Assembly (NCBI RefSeq): GCF_037042905.1
Contig: NC_087262.1
Coordinates: 23,638,001 to 23,702,000, forward strand
Length of the DNA: 64,000 nucleotides
Source: Lytechinus pictus
Lineage: Eukaryota; Echinodermata; Echinoidea; Temnopleuroida; Toxopneustidae
Direction: 5' to 3'
Shown piece after piece: positions 41,501-53,500 of this stretch (the first letter of the stretch is position 1; each line of letters opens with the position of its first letter). The notes beneath the pieces were generated by a model. It made no database searches. It was not told where the DNA came from and saw only the letters and a list, made by a program, of their open reading frames with translations. Both the position numbers and the translations under genes were made by a program.

Positions 41501-44500
41501 TTGCCTTCAGGTTCGGATTACATTCACTTATTTGTAAGTACAGTTTTATCATTATTTTCCTTCTTCATAGTCACAGAAGTAAGAGACTCTGTCTGGACAG
41601 TGTGGTAAGTCATTTTCGTGAATTCAATTTGGCACGCGCGGTGTAGCTAGCACTTAGCAGCTGCATGAGTTGGTAGCGAATCGGCATGTGATCGTGTTGC
41701 AAGTTGAATTGTCCGACTCCTCATCATCGATTCCCCCAATTTACCCCCAACTACGTCACTTTGTTGTTCACTTCATCATCATTCTCTTCATCTTCAAAAT
41801 CATCAATTTGAAAATCCAAATCTAGATAAAATTCTGGGTTTTCTTTCATTTCGTGATCGAAGTATTCAGTGACAATGTGGAGAAAACGTACCCTCGCAAC
41901 AGGTTTTGCATGCAAGTGGAGCTTCACGTGGGAGGGCCAATCACGCCTCTCGTACAGAAAGTGACATCATAAAAAATCCCCAATTTCGCGGACGTAATTC
42001 TGCGTGTTTGAAGCATTCAGAGAGAGAACTTTAAACTATCAATTAACTGAGTTCTATCGGTCTCCATGATAAATGATGTACACCATCGTGTTCTCCTTAT
42101 TTTCTCCTTTGATTTGATATATGATTCTCCATTTTTACGATTTTCAATATATTTCTCCTTTAAAGATCTTATATAGAAATTACAACAGAAGGCCTTGATA
42201 AAGGCTGTCTGTCATCTGAGGTGTCGAGGAGAAAGGATTTTACGAATATACATATGAGTCTCGTGGCGTAAATTAGCTTCTTGGCTTGGTTTGGCTGGCA
42301 ACCGGTCACGAAATTACATGTACAGTATTTATGCCTCAGCTTTGTTTTTCCTTTTTTTTCAAGAAAAGAGCTTATTTTCATATTATTATTTTCTCCCACA
42401 CTCTTTTTTTTCTGTTCAATTTTATTTTCTGGCATGTTCCTTTTTTCCCCCTTCCTTTTCTTTTTATTTATTTGTTTCTGTTTTTGCTTTTCTTTATTCT
42501 TCCTCTTTTCTTGTTTTTGTCCTTTTGTTCCTCTATTTTTATTTTCATTTTTGGGGTCGGTTTTCTTTTTCTTTCTTTCCTTTTTTCATTCTTCTCTTTT
42601 TCAGTCTGTTCTTTTCCTTTCTTTTTTATTTCTTCTGTTATTTTTTCTCCTTTTTTCTTGCTTTCCTTTTCTTTGTTTGTCTCTATTTTTCTTCTTTTCT
42701 TTATCCTCTTTTTTGTCTTTTGTTTTCTTGTTCTTTTTTTTCAAATTATGCACATGGTGTCGTACAAGGGTTTTTTAAATATTATTGAAAACTGTATAGA
42801 TAAAAATAGGTAAATAAACAAATATGAAAATAAATGAATACTCATGTATAAAATGAATATATTCGTAGATCAAAAATAATGGAGCGATCAGCATACATGT
42901 ACATGTATCATCTCTTAAAACAAGTTATGAAAATACCATATTGACGCCTATGATCTGGAAAAATATGAAGAAATTACCTTATCACCCACAGTAACCTCTC
43001 TCTATCTCTTCTATAAGTTGTGGTTTCGGGAACTCAGCCTTAGAAAGACCTTTGGCCTACATGTAAGCTGGCTCCCCTATATTCGCTTTTTTTTCTCCCT
43101 CCCTTGTTATTCATAATTTCCATTTTGTATACTGTGCATGTATTGCGATTGGAACGTTTTATGTGGCTAAATAGTTTGCAATAAAAATTTGACAAAAGGA
43201 GGCATTTAATTATGACTCAAAGAATGCCCTTTTCTTTTCAGTATGATAAAAACTGTTCAGCTTCAGCGCTTCGCTCGAATCACTATTTAACGCAGGGGCC
43301 GCGGAACGGTTTTGATAGTGGGGGATCTAACCATGCAAAAAATCACAATCATACAGTATTTTTTTACGTTTTTGTACATGGTTTTGGAAAAAAGTGGGGG
43401 ACTGAAGCCCCCCCCCCCCCCCCGCTTCCACGGCCCCTGTAGCATTCAAAATTATCACAATAACGTCAATTGGATTAGAACTGATGAAATCACTGGAGAC
43501 AATAGAGGCATCTTTTGATTTTGATTTCGCCACATGCACTCGTACGCCTTGCGTGGACTTTCATGTAGGCCTACCGCCCCTCCAAATGAATTCCTGGATA
43601 TACAGTTGTAAGAATGAATCTTTTGAGATTCTTGATATATATGTATAAAGAACTCATCTGAAAATGCTTTCTAGGTCTCAAAACCACTTTATGTAAGAAG
43701 TCCTGACAGAGGTGAATATCAATAATTCAAATTGAAAAAAAAGCAACAGCAGCTCTACTCATGGTGAAAAGACGTGAGTACTCTTTTAAAGGTCAAGCCC
43801 ATCCCAGAAAAATGTTCATTTGAAAAAAAAAAAAAAAATCAAACATGAATAACACTGAAAACTTTGTCAAAATCGGATGTAAAATAAGAAAGTTATGACA
43901 TTTTAAAGTTTCGCTTATTTTTCACAAACAGTTCTATGCTCAACTCGGTGATATGCAAATGAGAGTTGAAGTCACTCACTCACTATTTCTTTTGTTTTTT
44001 ATTGTTTGAATTATACAGTATTTCAATTTTCACGAATTTGACAATTAGGACCCCCTTGCTTGAACCACAAAATGTTAAAAATAATGGAATTCCACGTGTT
44101 CAGGGAGGAATGAAACTTTGTTTCACATGACAATGACTAGAAAATCAAAATATTTCATATTTCATATAATAAAACACAAAAGAAATAGTGAGTGGGTGAT
44201 GTCATCGGTCCCCTCATTTGCATACCGAACAGGATGTGCATATGTGACTCGTCATACCGAAATGAGAGACAACTCGGAATTTTTCAAATCCAAGTTTTGT
44301 AGTGATTATTGTTCTCCGTTTCTTTACCTTTAATTTGATATATCACTCGACCCTTAAGAGTAAATAATAGTGGAGATATTAGCCTTAGAATGCAAGAAGA
44401 ATTGGGCTTTTGAAAATAAAAATCAAGAGAAAAACGCCTTCGAAGTTTGACTTCCGTTTTGAATCCGCTCCATGAAAAAATATATTTTGCCACCGCCGAG

Positions 44501-47500
44501 CTAACAGAAATGTCCTAGCAACCGCTTGCCAAAGAAGGCGAAACGATTGACCAATGAGGAGGCTGCATTTGGAATAATAGTGAACTTGCAGGTCACGCGC
44601 GACTGCAACACGAAACAAAGTTAATGTTCTGGTTCGATATGTCAATCCACTGATCTTCTATACAGATCAGTGTAATAGCTCCATAGTTATACTGGGGTTT
44701 TATAATTATATTCGTGAAAGACATAATTGTCATGATCTCCCTTTTTAATGAAATAAAAGGCAGGGAGAAAAGGTCGGACCTAAAACCAGTGAGGAGGGAG
44801 TATACCAATGATTTTCATTGTATCATCGTCTTGTTTATTAAATAATAATAAAAATTTCATATACCGCAAATTGCCTCTATGCGTTTGAATGTCGATCGCG
44901 TTTACTCTCACATGGGCATTTTCACGGTAACTGACATTACACGGCACAATGTTTTCACACCTTTCATTGTGTGTATCTCTAAAACAACAAATGATGGGAG
45001 TTTGCTTTTGATAGAGTTAATAAAGTGAACCTTGCTGTATACTCTGATACTAAGTTTTCCTATGTAACCACATTTTTTTACGCATCAGCAAGCAAAAATG
45101 TGTCGGTAACTGACATTACGCAAAAGGACATGCAATTTCAGGGTGTTCATTAAAATTGAAATATCTCATGTCCCTGAGTAGATAGAGTAATAATTTGAAT
45201 ATGTAAATATACCTCCGTTACTAGGTTAAGATGTGTCAAAATATTAAGCAATTCGTTTTTGTCTTTTGGGGGCTATGATAATTTTTCCACAACCATGCTG
45301 GTAACTGACATTACGGTAACTGACATTACACTTAATTTGCCATAGAGATAACACATGGAAGTCAAATGTGTGGAATCATTGCATTGTATCTTCTGTGCAG
45401 GGCTTCACATGAAAGTGAGCTTGATGTGGAAGTATAACCAAGTTTCTAGGAACATTTCAATGAAAAAACTTCCTTTCTTTGATTTGAACATTTTTTATCA
45501 TTACTTGTCGGTAACTGACAATACACATTAACATTTACCAGTGCTATATGATTTTCAAAGGCATAATTTTCTTGGTACTTATATGTAAGGCTTTTTAAAA
45601 TCATAAAAGTTTCATAATACTTCACATTTTTAATTATCAAAAGATAAGAAATGTATGTTTTACTTACTCGGGGGGGGGGGTGGGGTCATAGCAGCTACAT
45701 GTTTTCCTATAGTAATTTAATATTGCATTGACTGTACACATGGATTTTTCTGACTATACACCCATAATATATTCATCATTTTTATATTGACTTTTTAAAC
45801 CTTTTCCTTCTCCAACCTCCCCCTCCCCTCAAAAAGGCAAAATGAATAAGGGTCTCCTCCCCCTAGGCTACACGTACCCCTACCCCGAATCTCATGCAGC
45901 CATCTAGTTTTATTGATTTCTATTCTGGTCAGTGCAAGCAATGCTTGTTCATATCTGTCGGATTTCAATTCTCTTCATAATTTGTTTAATCATTTTCTTT
46001 GCTAATTTCTTTTTTAAGCTGTCAACAAAAAATAAACTCCAGCTTCTAAACTGAAACTGAACTATTTGTATAAAAAAAAAAAAAAAAAAAACCACAGTTT
46101 TAGTAGATCCATGCAACATTGATCAGAACTGTCAAATTTCACTTTTCACCTATACTTTTAAACCAAAAACAAAATTGTATCACACATCCACACTACTAAC
46201 AGGTATAAAAACCAGGAATTTACTTTTAGCGAGGCAATGCTCAAAAGAAGAATAGAAACTAAAAAAGGCACCCTGGAAATCCCCTTCATCACTATGTTAA
46301 GCTTAAAAAATGTTGCAGATTTAGGCAATAAGTTGGAAAAGTACCCCCTACCCCCCTCCCCCCGAAAACCAAACAAAAATTGTCTGATGCAAACAATTAG
46401 GTACTTGGTAAGTGCATACTGTACAAAACAATTTCATAGTAATTTTTTTTGCACGATGGGAATGCAACTTCCTATTCCTTGTGAACTATACCTTTTAAAA
46501 GTCAATAGCAAGCTCCTTCTGGTGTGACTTTTAAAGTGAAAGACTTAAATAACAAGTATACAATATTTCTTCACCATAAAATTGACCACATATTTGCATT
46601 TCAATATTGGTAACCAACATTTTATCATGGTTACTGACATTACATCTCGGTAACTGACATTACATTTTCCACTTGGTAACTGACATTACATATATTTAAT
46701 GGTACCCTATGGCTTCATTGTTAATTGGTAATCTTTAATTTTGGTGTAGAAGGGAGGGGTGTTACCTAGAGAGGAAATCTACCAAGTTTCATATAATATA
46801 TCCTCTTTTCCAGGAAATGAGAAAAAAAAGTTCATGTTTTCGGTAACTGACATTACATACCATATCACATACTTCATCAATGTTTTTTTATCAGATGAAT
46901 GAATTACTGGTGTTTCTTTCTGTAGGATTTTAAAAAGTGTTATAATAGCAAGCTAAGTCACAGGCGAAAACAACATGATCAAACCTGTTCTTTAAAAATC
47001 TGTCAAAACAAAATATGTATCAATATACTATTATCAACACTAATTTGTATCCATACTTTGGCAGCCATTTTGAAATAAAAAATGGCTGCCAGAGTCGGAA
47101 AAAAATTTTGTCTCAGAAACTTCAGGTCTTGTTTTATTAAAAAACATAAAGCATTTGACATGAATATCAACTTGATTTTTTTGCCTCTGTGTCCATCTGT
47201 GGTGAAAATGCCCACATGTAATCTATCAAGCGAGTCATTATGACCTAAACTTTAACCGCATGTTCTAATAAAAAGAACTATCCGTTGTAAAATGGTAAGA
47301 TAAGCCTTCAAAATATTTCAATTGGAACCTTATCTTTATACGAAAGGCTTGTGTGATCATGTTTTATGAATGCTTATGTTAGATTGAGGCAGTGAGAACA
47401 AAAAACGTGAATAATTTGCTCAATATCGTCTATTATCGATCTTATTTTTTTTTTTTGGGGGGGGGGTATAATTATTTACAGCATTGGAATGATTCAAAAT

Positions 47501-50500
47501 TAGTATGAAAAAAAACCCAAGATATATTAATGAAAAAAAGTTATAGTGATTCTAAAACTGATTCCGGAAAAAAAAAACCTGGCATAAACGTCTTAACTCT
47601 ACAACAAAAAGAGCGAGGAGGTACCCTGAGTAAAATCCCGCCACAATTATTTCCAACAAAGGATAGATTAGGGGAGTTCAGATTTTTATAAACTAACAAG
47701 TGCACACCTAGTTACCAATAATGCATACAACATTCCACTTATTTGAATGCAGGATAAACCCCGGGCTTCCTATGTATAGTCAGGCACCTTGGACCACTCG
47801 GCCACGACACCTCCACGAATGCTGATTTTCGGATCGATATCAAGCACAAACAATATTTTGGTTGTGCCGTGGCCGAGTGGTCTAAGGCGCCTGGCTATAC
47901 ATAAAAAGTCCGGGGTTCGATCCCCGGCCGCGGCACCTATGCCTGTGAGCAAGGCATTTAATGTGCAATGCTATTTTATCCTGCTTTCAAATAAATGGAA
48001 ATTCTATAGGCATTATTGGTAGCTTGGTGTGCACTTGTTTAAAAAAAATATGTATATTCTAACGCAGCAATACAGATAAAGAATCAGAAGATTGAACATT
48101 GCAAATGCCTTGTGCAACAATGATGTCTTTGTAAGATTGAATGATTAAAGAAAGAACAATAAAAGCTGTTCGGTATTTTTTCGCATGTGTTCACTCTCAA
48201 ACATATAAAGAGGATTTTAAAAAATAAGACGAAGAATGGAGGAAAAATACGGTGCATGGGCGTGTGAAGGAAAGAGGAAGAAGAAAGAACGGCTGTGAAA
48301 AAAAATAGAAGATCGAATGGGGAGAAGAACGAATAATACAGAACAACAAAAGAAATAAGAGGAAAAAGGATGAGGAATAAGACGGTGGGGTGAGCAAGAG
48401 AGAGGAATAAGAAGGAAAAAAGGGGGAAGAAATGAGGTTAAAAATATTGAGAGCAGATCGACGGGGGAGAAGAAAAAGAAATGGAGGGGGGAGAGGAATA
48501 AGATGGTGGGAATGGGCAGGGGAGAGGAAGAAGGAAAACATAATTATATAAAGAGGAACAAAAGAAAAAAAAGAGGAATAAGGCGGTGGGTGAGGGAGGG
48601 AGAAAACAAAGAAGGAAAAAAGAAAGAAAACCGGCAAAATGAGAGAAGATCGAAGGGTGAGAGGAACGAAAAACAGAATTATGTAAATAGAAACGAAAAC
48701 AAGAAGAAAAGGGGAAAAATTTGAAAAAAAAGTGGAGGGTGAAAAAAAGGCAAGAGAGAAGAAGGAAAGGAGGGGGGAAAAATCGGCAGAGAAAAAAAAA
48801 GATCGAAAGGGAAGAAAGAAAAACAGATTAAGAGGGACGAAAGAATTAAAGAAGAGAAAGTGGATGAGATAGAATAGGGGAGGGGGTTAGAGAGAGGAGA
48901 CCGAATGACCTGAATAATAAGAGCAAACGAAAAGGGGGAGAGGGGAAGAAAGGAAGAAATAAAACACAAGAAAGACGAAAGAAGTAGGTAAGAGAATAAG
49001 AGAGAGGGAAAGAGAGAATAGATCTGGACACAGTCGAATGGAACAACATGACAATGACTTTTATATGTGTATTTTAAATGACTGATATTTTCAATCAATG
49101 TCTTTATCCAAAAAAATGCACTAAACCTTCTGCATGGTCGTTTCGGCCATTTTTCATTGGTCGACGTTAGCTGTCTCAGACTTTCTGTTTGTACAGTTAT
49201 TTCTTTCGCTTTCTCTATCGTCCATTCAAACATGATAAAAATTGAGGGCAACAATGTCTTGATTATAAATAATTGGAAATAATGAAGCCCACCAAGCTTT
49301 CTACATAAATTTTGTTTCTTTTGTTAAAGATACTGCAGATCAATTAACTCACATTCACGAACAAACAATACTTTTAAGGATTGTAAACCCTTTCTTTTGA
49401 AAATGTTCTCTCTTGAAAACATCCCGATCACTTGCAAATGATGGAGAGAATCTTCAACATGTCCATGTTATGTTTAATGAAATTAATCCTCGCAAACAAA
49501 CCGTGTTCTGAATACTTTGCGTCTCTGCATGACTTTTATTTCGCGATTATAGCCAGGCTAATACTCTAAATCCGGTATCAATCTATCGCTAATACCCCCG
49601 CCTGGTACTATTATCACCAAAAAATAACCCTTTAGAAGTTGTATCCCGTTTGTTAACTATTGTCAAGAAGCCTCCCTTTTAAAATTCAGAATACGTATTG
49701 AAATCGATGCTTTTGATCTTTCTTTTGAAGCTGAATCATTGAACCGATCGATCGATCGAGCGAGCGGCCGCCGCCAGCTGTACACGAGTTTAAATGAATA
49801 GCCAATCAACAATGGCATACGTTGCTAGGGGCGGAGCTTAGTATGAAGCGAAATTTGATCAAGTCGAACGTGCCAAGTATCAGAAATTTGTCGAATTGAC
49901 CGAAAAAACACTCGCAGAAAAACTGCTTTTTTATCATATTCCCGTCACCAATTTCACTCATCTTTTTCACAGAGTACATGTAATTATGAAACATGGAAGA
50001 ATCAGAAAATGAAAAAAAAAAAAATCTTCACAATTTTGACTTTTTTATTTGTGTGTCGAATTCCAAGGAATTTTGATTTGCGACTTGTCTCTCATTTCGG
50101 TATGATCGATCACATATAACTGTTTTGAGAAATCAGGCGAAACTTTAAAATGTTATAACTTTCTTATTTTACATCTGATTTTGATGAATTGTCAGTGTTA
50201 TGCTTGTTTGATTTTTCTCTTTCTATTCAAATCAGCTTTTGGTTGGGGTGGACTTGTCCTTTAATTTGTGAGGATTGAAAACTTTCATTTTTTTCTTCTT
50301 TGAATCATCTTGATATTTCTTTTTTAATGCAAGCAAAATTGATTCTCAGTATTTCGGTGGTTTCAAAATCATATTCATTTCTTCCTCATTATTACATGTG
50401 AAAATAATGAATAAAATGAAATCATTCAACATAATTGAATCAAAATTCATTCATAAAACATTAAATTGATTGTTCAAAATATAAACTTAGAATCAATCTG

Positions 50501-53500
50501 TACATATACATGTATTTCTCTGATAAATTATAATCACAAAGGGAACAGTGATACAAAATAAAATCTTCTACATAATTATATAACACAAACATACTTATAA
50601 TCAATTGATAAATCTCAAGATGAAAATGATTTTGTTCATTTTTAGTACAATTGAATTAAAATAATTTGAGGAAGTCACACATACATACATCTATAAAACA
50701 CACTCACCCACACCCAGCGTCCGTAACGTTGGGGAAGTACAATAGGAAGCAAGATGGCGGCGTAAACATCAGGCAAGTCTCTTCCGTCTTTTCACAATAT
50801 TTTTCTCATTTTTTTAAAGAATTCTTGTTTAAAAATAACAACGACAGCGTAGAAATGTCGGGAATGAAATTTTATCCCATGTACATGATTTAGAGCTAGA
50901 TCTTTTAGAAGGAAATTAGAAATCTCGGGGGTGAAAGTTTCAGGTTTTGGGGTCCTTCGTGTAGGTGAATAGGAAGGACTCCCTGGCTTCATTGAGAGTA
51001 AGCCTACGTTAGTAAATGATTTTTACTCTCAAGAAGCCGCCTGGCTACACACACCCATCATAACCTTGTTCATTATTGAATGAGTGCACACTCCCTACCC
51101 TCCTCTTCTGCTTCCTCTCTGACATGTGACTGCCTAAGATACATCTTAAAAATCAACCTATGTCGACAGCACCATCAAGAAAGGACCTTAACCCTGCGAA
51201 GACCGGAGGAAGGAAATATTAGCCAGGCGGCTTCTAGAGAGTAAAAATCATTTACTAACGTAAGGTTACTCTCATACGAAGCCAGGGAGTCCTCCCTATT
51301 CATCTGCGTGTACCGCAAAAAACCCTGAAACTTTCGCCCCCGAGATTTCTACTTTCCTTCTAAAAGATCTAGCTCTAAATCATGTACATGGGATAAAACT
51401 TCATTTCCGACATTTCTATGCTCTCGTTGTTATTTTTAAACAAGAAGTCATCAAAAAAAAAGAAAAAATATTGTGAAAAGACAGAAGAGACTTGCCCGAT
51501 GTTTACGCCGCCATCTTGTTTCTTATTGTACTTCCCCAACGTTACGCGACGCTCGCGTCCGTAACGTTGGGGAAGTATGATGGTGGGCCCCAAGTCTGCG
51601 CACCTAACAATTTGAGTTAAGATTTCATGAATTTCTTCTTATTTCACAAAATCTTTTGGTTAATAGTGTTCCTTATATTATTAAGAGTAAGTGTACCAAA
51701 TTTCTCATTAAAAAATGAAAGAAAATATAAGATTTTCTTGAAAAAACCTTTGGGCAGTCATTTTCAGATTGAAATAAAAATGGTACCCCATGTCTGCGCA
51801 CTCATTCACTTTGCACACGATTCAGGGATTTTGATGACAAAGGCTGCATTTTGAGGCCGTCACATGAAATGCCCTGAATTCATTATTTTTCCACCATTTT
51901 GAGTCAGATTTTTTATGAATACCTGTCTATGTATTGCATGTGTAAAGTTCGTGCTCGTTGCGTATCTTCTTTTACTAGAATCGCGCAGATACGCGGGTGC
52001 GCAGACTTGGGAGACCGCGCAGACATGGGGGAACCATAGAGATGTATACTAATTACGCTAGAGTGCGGAGTCGCCATAGGCGCGCGTACTTAACGTCTGT
52101 GATTGCGCGGAGCGTGGTCGGCCATTGCTCGATAGGTCTAGATTTGCAAAAGTACCCGGATGTACACATAGCTCGTACGTGTAACGCTGTGAAAAAGGGT
52201 GCTGTCTCCGGCTTTTATCTTGAAGAAAAGAATCCAACCTCATATACAATTGAAAATATGAATGACAAATTGCATCTCAATAAACTATTAGTGTGATTAC
52301 ATGGGGATCAGCTATTGATTTGTCTTTTTACCTGAATTCTCGGGATGAAATTCTCAAATAATTTGCATCTATACGATTACCTGTCCGTTTATAGGCCTAT
52401 TATAATAATAGACAACATATTGATAACACATAAATAAATAAATAAATAGATAAATAAATAAAATAAAACATTAATAGTAAATTTTTACATTTAATTCAAA
52501 AGACAGTTAATCAGTCCATCTTCTATGGATTTCCCTACCTTTGTCTTTAACTGTCATCGTCCTTTGGCAATTCCTTCATCCACATGATTCCATGTTCTCA
52601 TCGACCAATTTATGTCGGATATAATTTTGTAATTTCAATTCAATTCATTTCACTTCACATCAATTCATTTTTTTTTTTCATTTCCATTCAAACATAATAC
52701 AAAGTTATATAAATCGGATAGGCCCTATAACAATTTACAGATGAACATTCTTATCTCGTAAAAAAAAGAAAACAGTAGGCCTATAAAATTGAGCATACAT
52801 GGCCTACTATTATAATTTGTATGAAATATATACTAGTAATAGTTTTTTTTTATGTACAATAATTTGTATAAGTTAGTGTATTTATCTTATACTAACTATA
52901 TGAGCTATTTTAGTTTTATTAGCAAGTAGTATTTCAGGGCATCTCATTAATTTTTCTTGGTGAGCCTCCCGTTACACCATCAATGGTAAAACTATATTGG
53001 GTCTTCAGTGGTTTTTTTAATTTTTTCTCATAGGAATATGATAAAAATCTGCAGGCCTATGCGGCACCGAAAATGAGATATTGATCTCAAAAATATCTAG
53101 AATGACTTTTCATTGTTCCAAAATTTTTGCTTTTAATACCCTTCTCTTTGAGTTAGAATCGGTTTATTTTATTCGCTTTTTAGGGGTGGGGTGAATTGAC
53201 ATACGCATCCAAGCAAATTCACAATCAAAATAAAAGTATTCAAGTACAGGGGGCGCGACCGTGCCCTCCCTGAAGTGAAAATGAACAGTACATAATAAAA
53301 TTTGATTGTGATTTTATGCACCGACCACCACTTTCAAAATCATTCCGCGGCCCCGTAATAAACTGACAAAATAATTTTGTTCATCCATGGAAATCGTATC
53401 ATTAAAAAATGAGAAAATCAAATTCAGTATATACTTTTAAAATGACCCAAGAAATGAAGAAAAAAAAAGAATCTGCAAAATTGCATGTTTATATACACTG

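Larger units (their letters stand above)
44244..50113. mobile_element. 5.87-kb inserted element with inverted ends and ATAT duplication
   Basis: ATAT occurs at 44240-44243 and 50114-50117, matching the uninterrupted MITE sequence GTGCATATAACTG at 36553. The ends are inverted for about 38 bp: GTGACTCGTCATACCGAAAT at left and the complement of GTGATCGATCATACCGAAAT at right, then GAGAGACAA. Inside are a repeated 15-bp box (44926-46856), a head-to-head SINE pair (47697-48040) and a purine-rich tract (48210-49050). No transposase is evident. The superfamily is unassigned; a 4-bp duplication is unlike hAT, mariner or piggyBac. Confidence 0.8.
43786..50264. mobile_element. TTAA-type MITE split by a 5.9-kb insertion
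   Basis: Perfect TTAA at 43786-43789 and 50261-50264. The ends AGGTCAAGCCCATCCC and GGGGTGGACTTGTCCT match the family at 36111. The left part (43790-44243) and right part (50114-50260) join to a typical ~600-bp MITE once the insertion at 44244-50113 is removed. Confidence 0.9.

Noticed and set aside
42280..42815. Three overlapping 165-175-codon hydrophobic frames
   Set aside because: All three frames are open because the stretch is poly(T/C); Phe/Leu/Ser composition, no domain, no splice context.
47876..47935. Functional tRNA gene (good acceptor stem and B box)
   Set aside because: The T stem has an extra G, the anticodon arm does not fold cleanly, and the sequence continues into a SINE body that has an inverted partner next to it.
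48197..49254. 146- and 191-codon minus-strand frames
   Set aside because: They are the complement of a GA-rich simple tract inside a transposon insertion.
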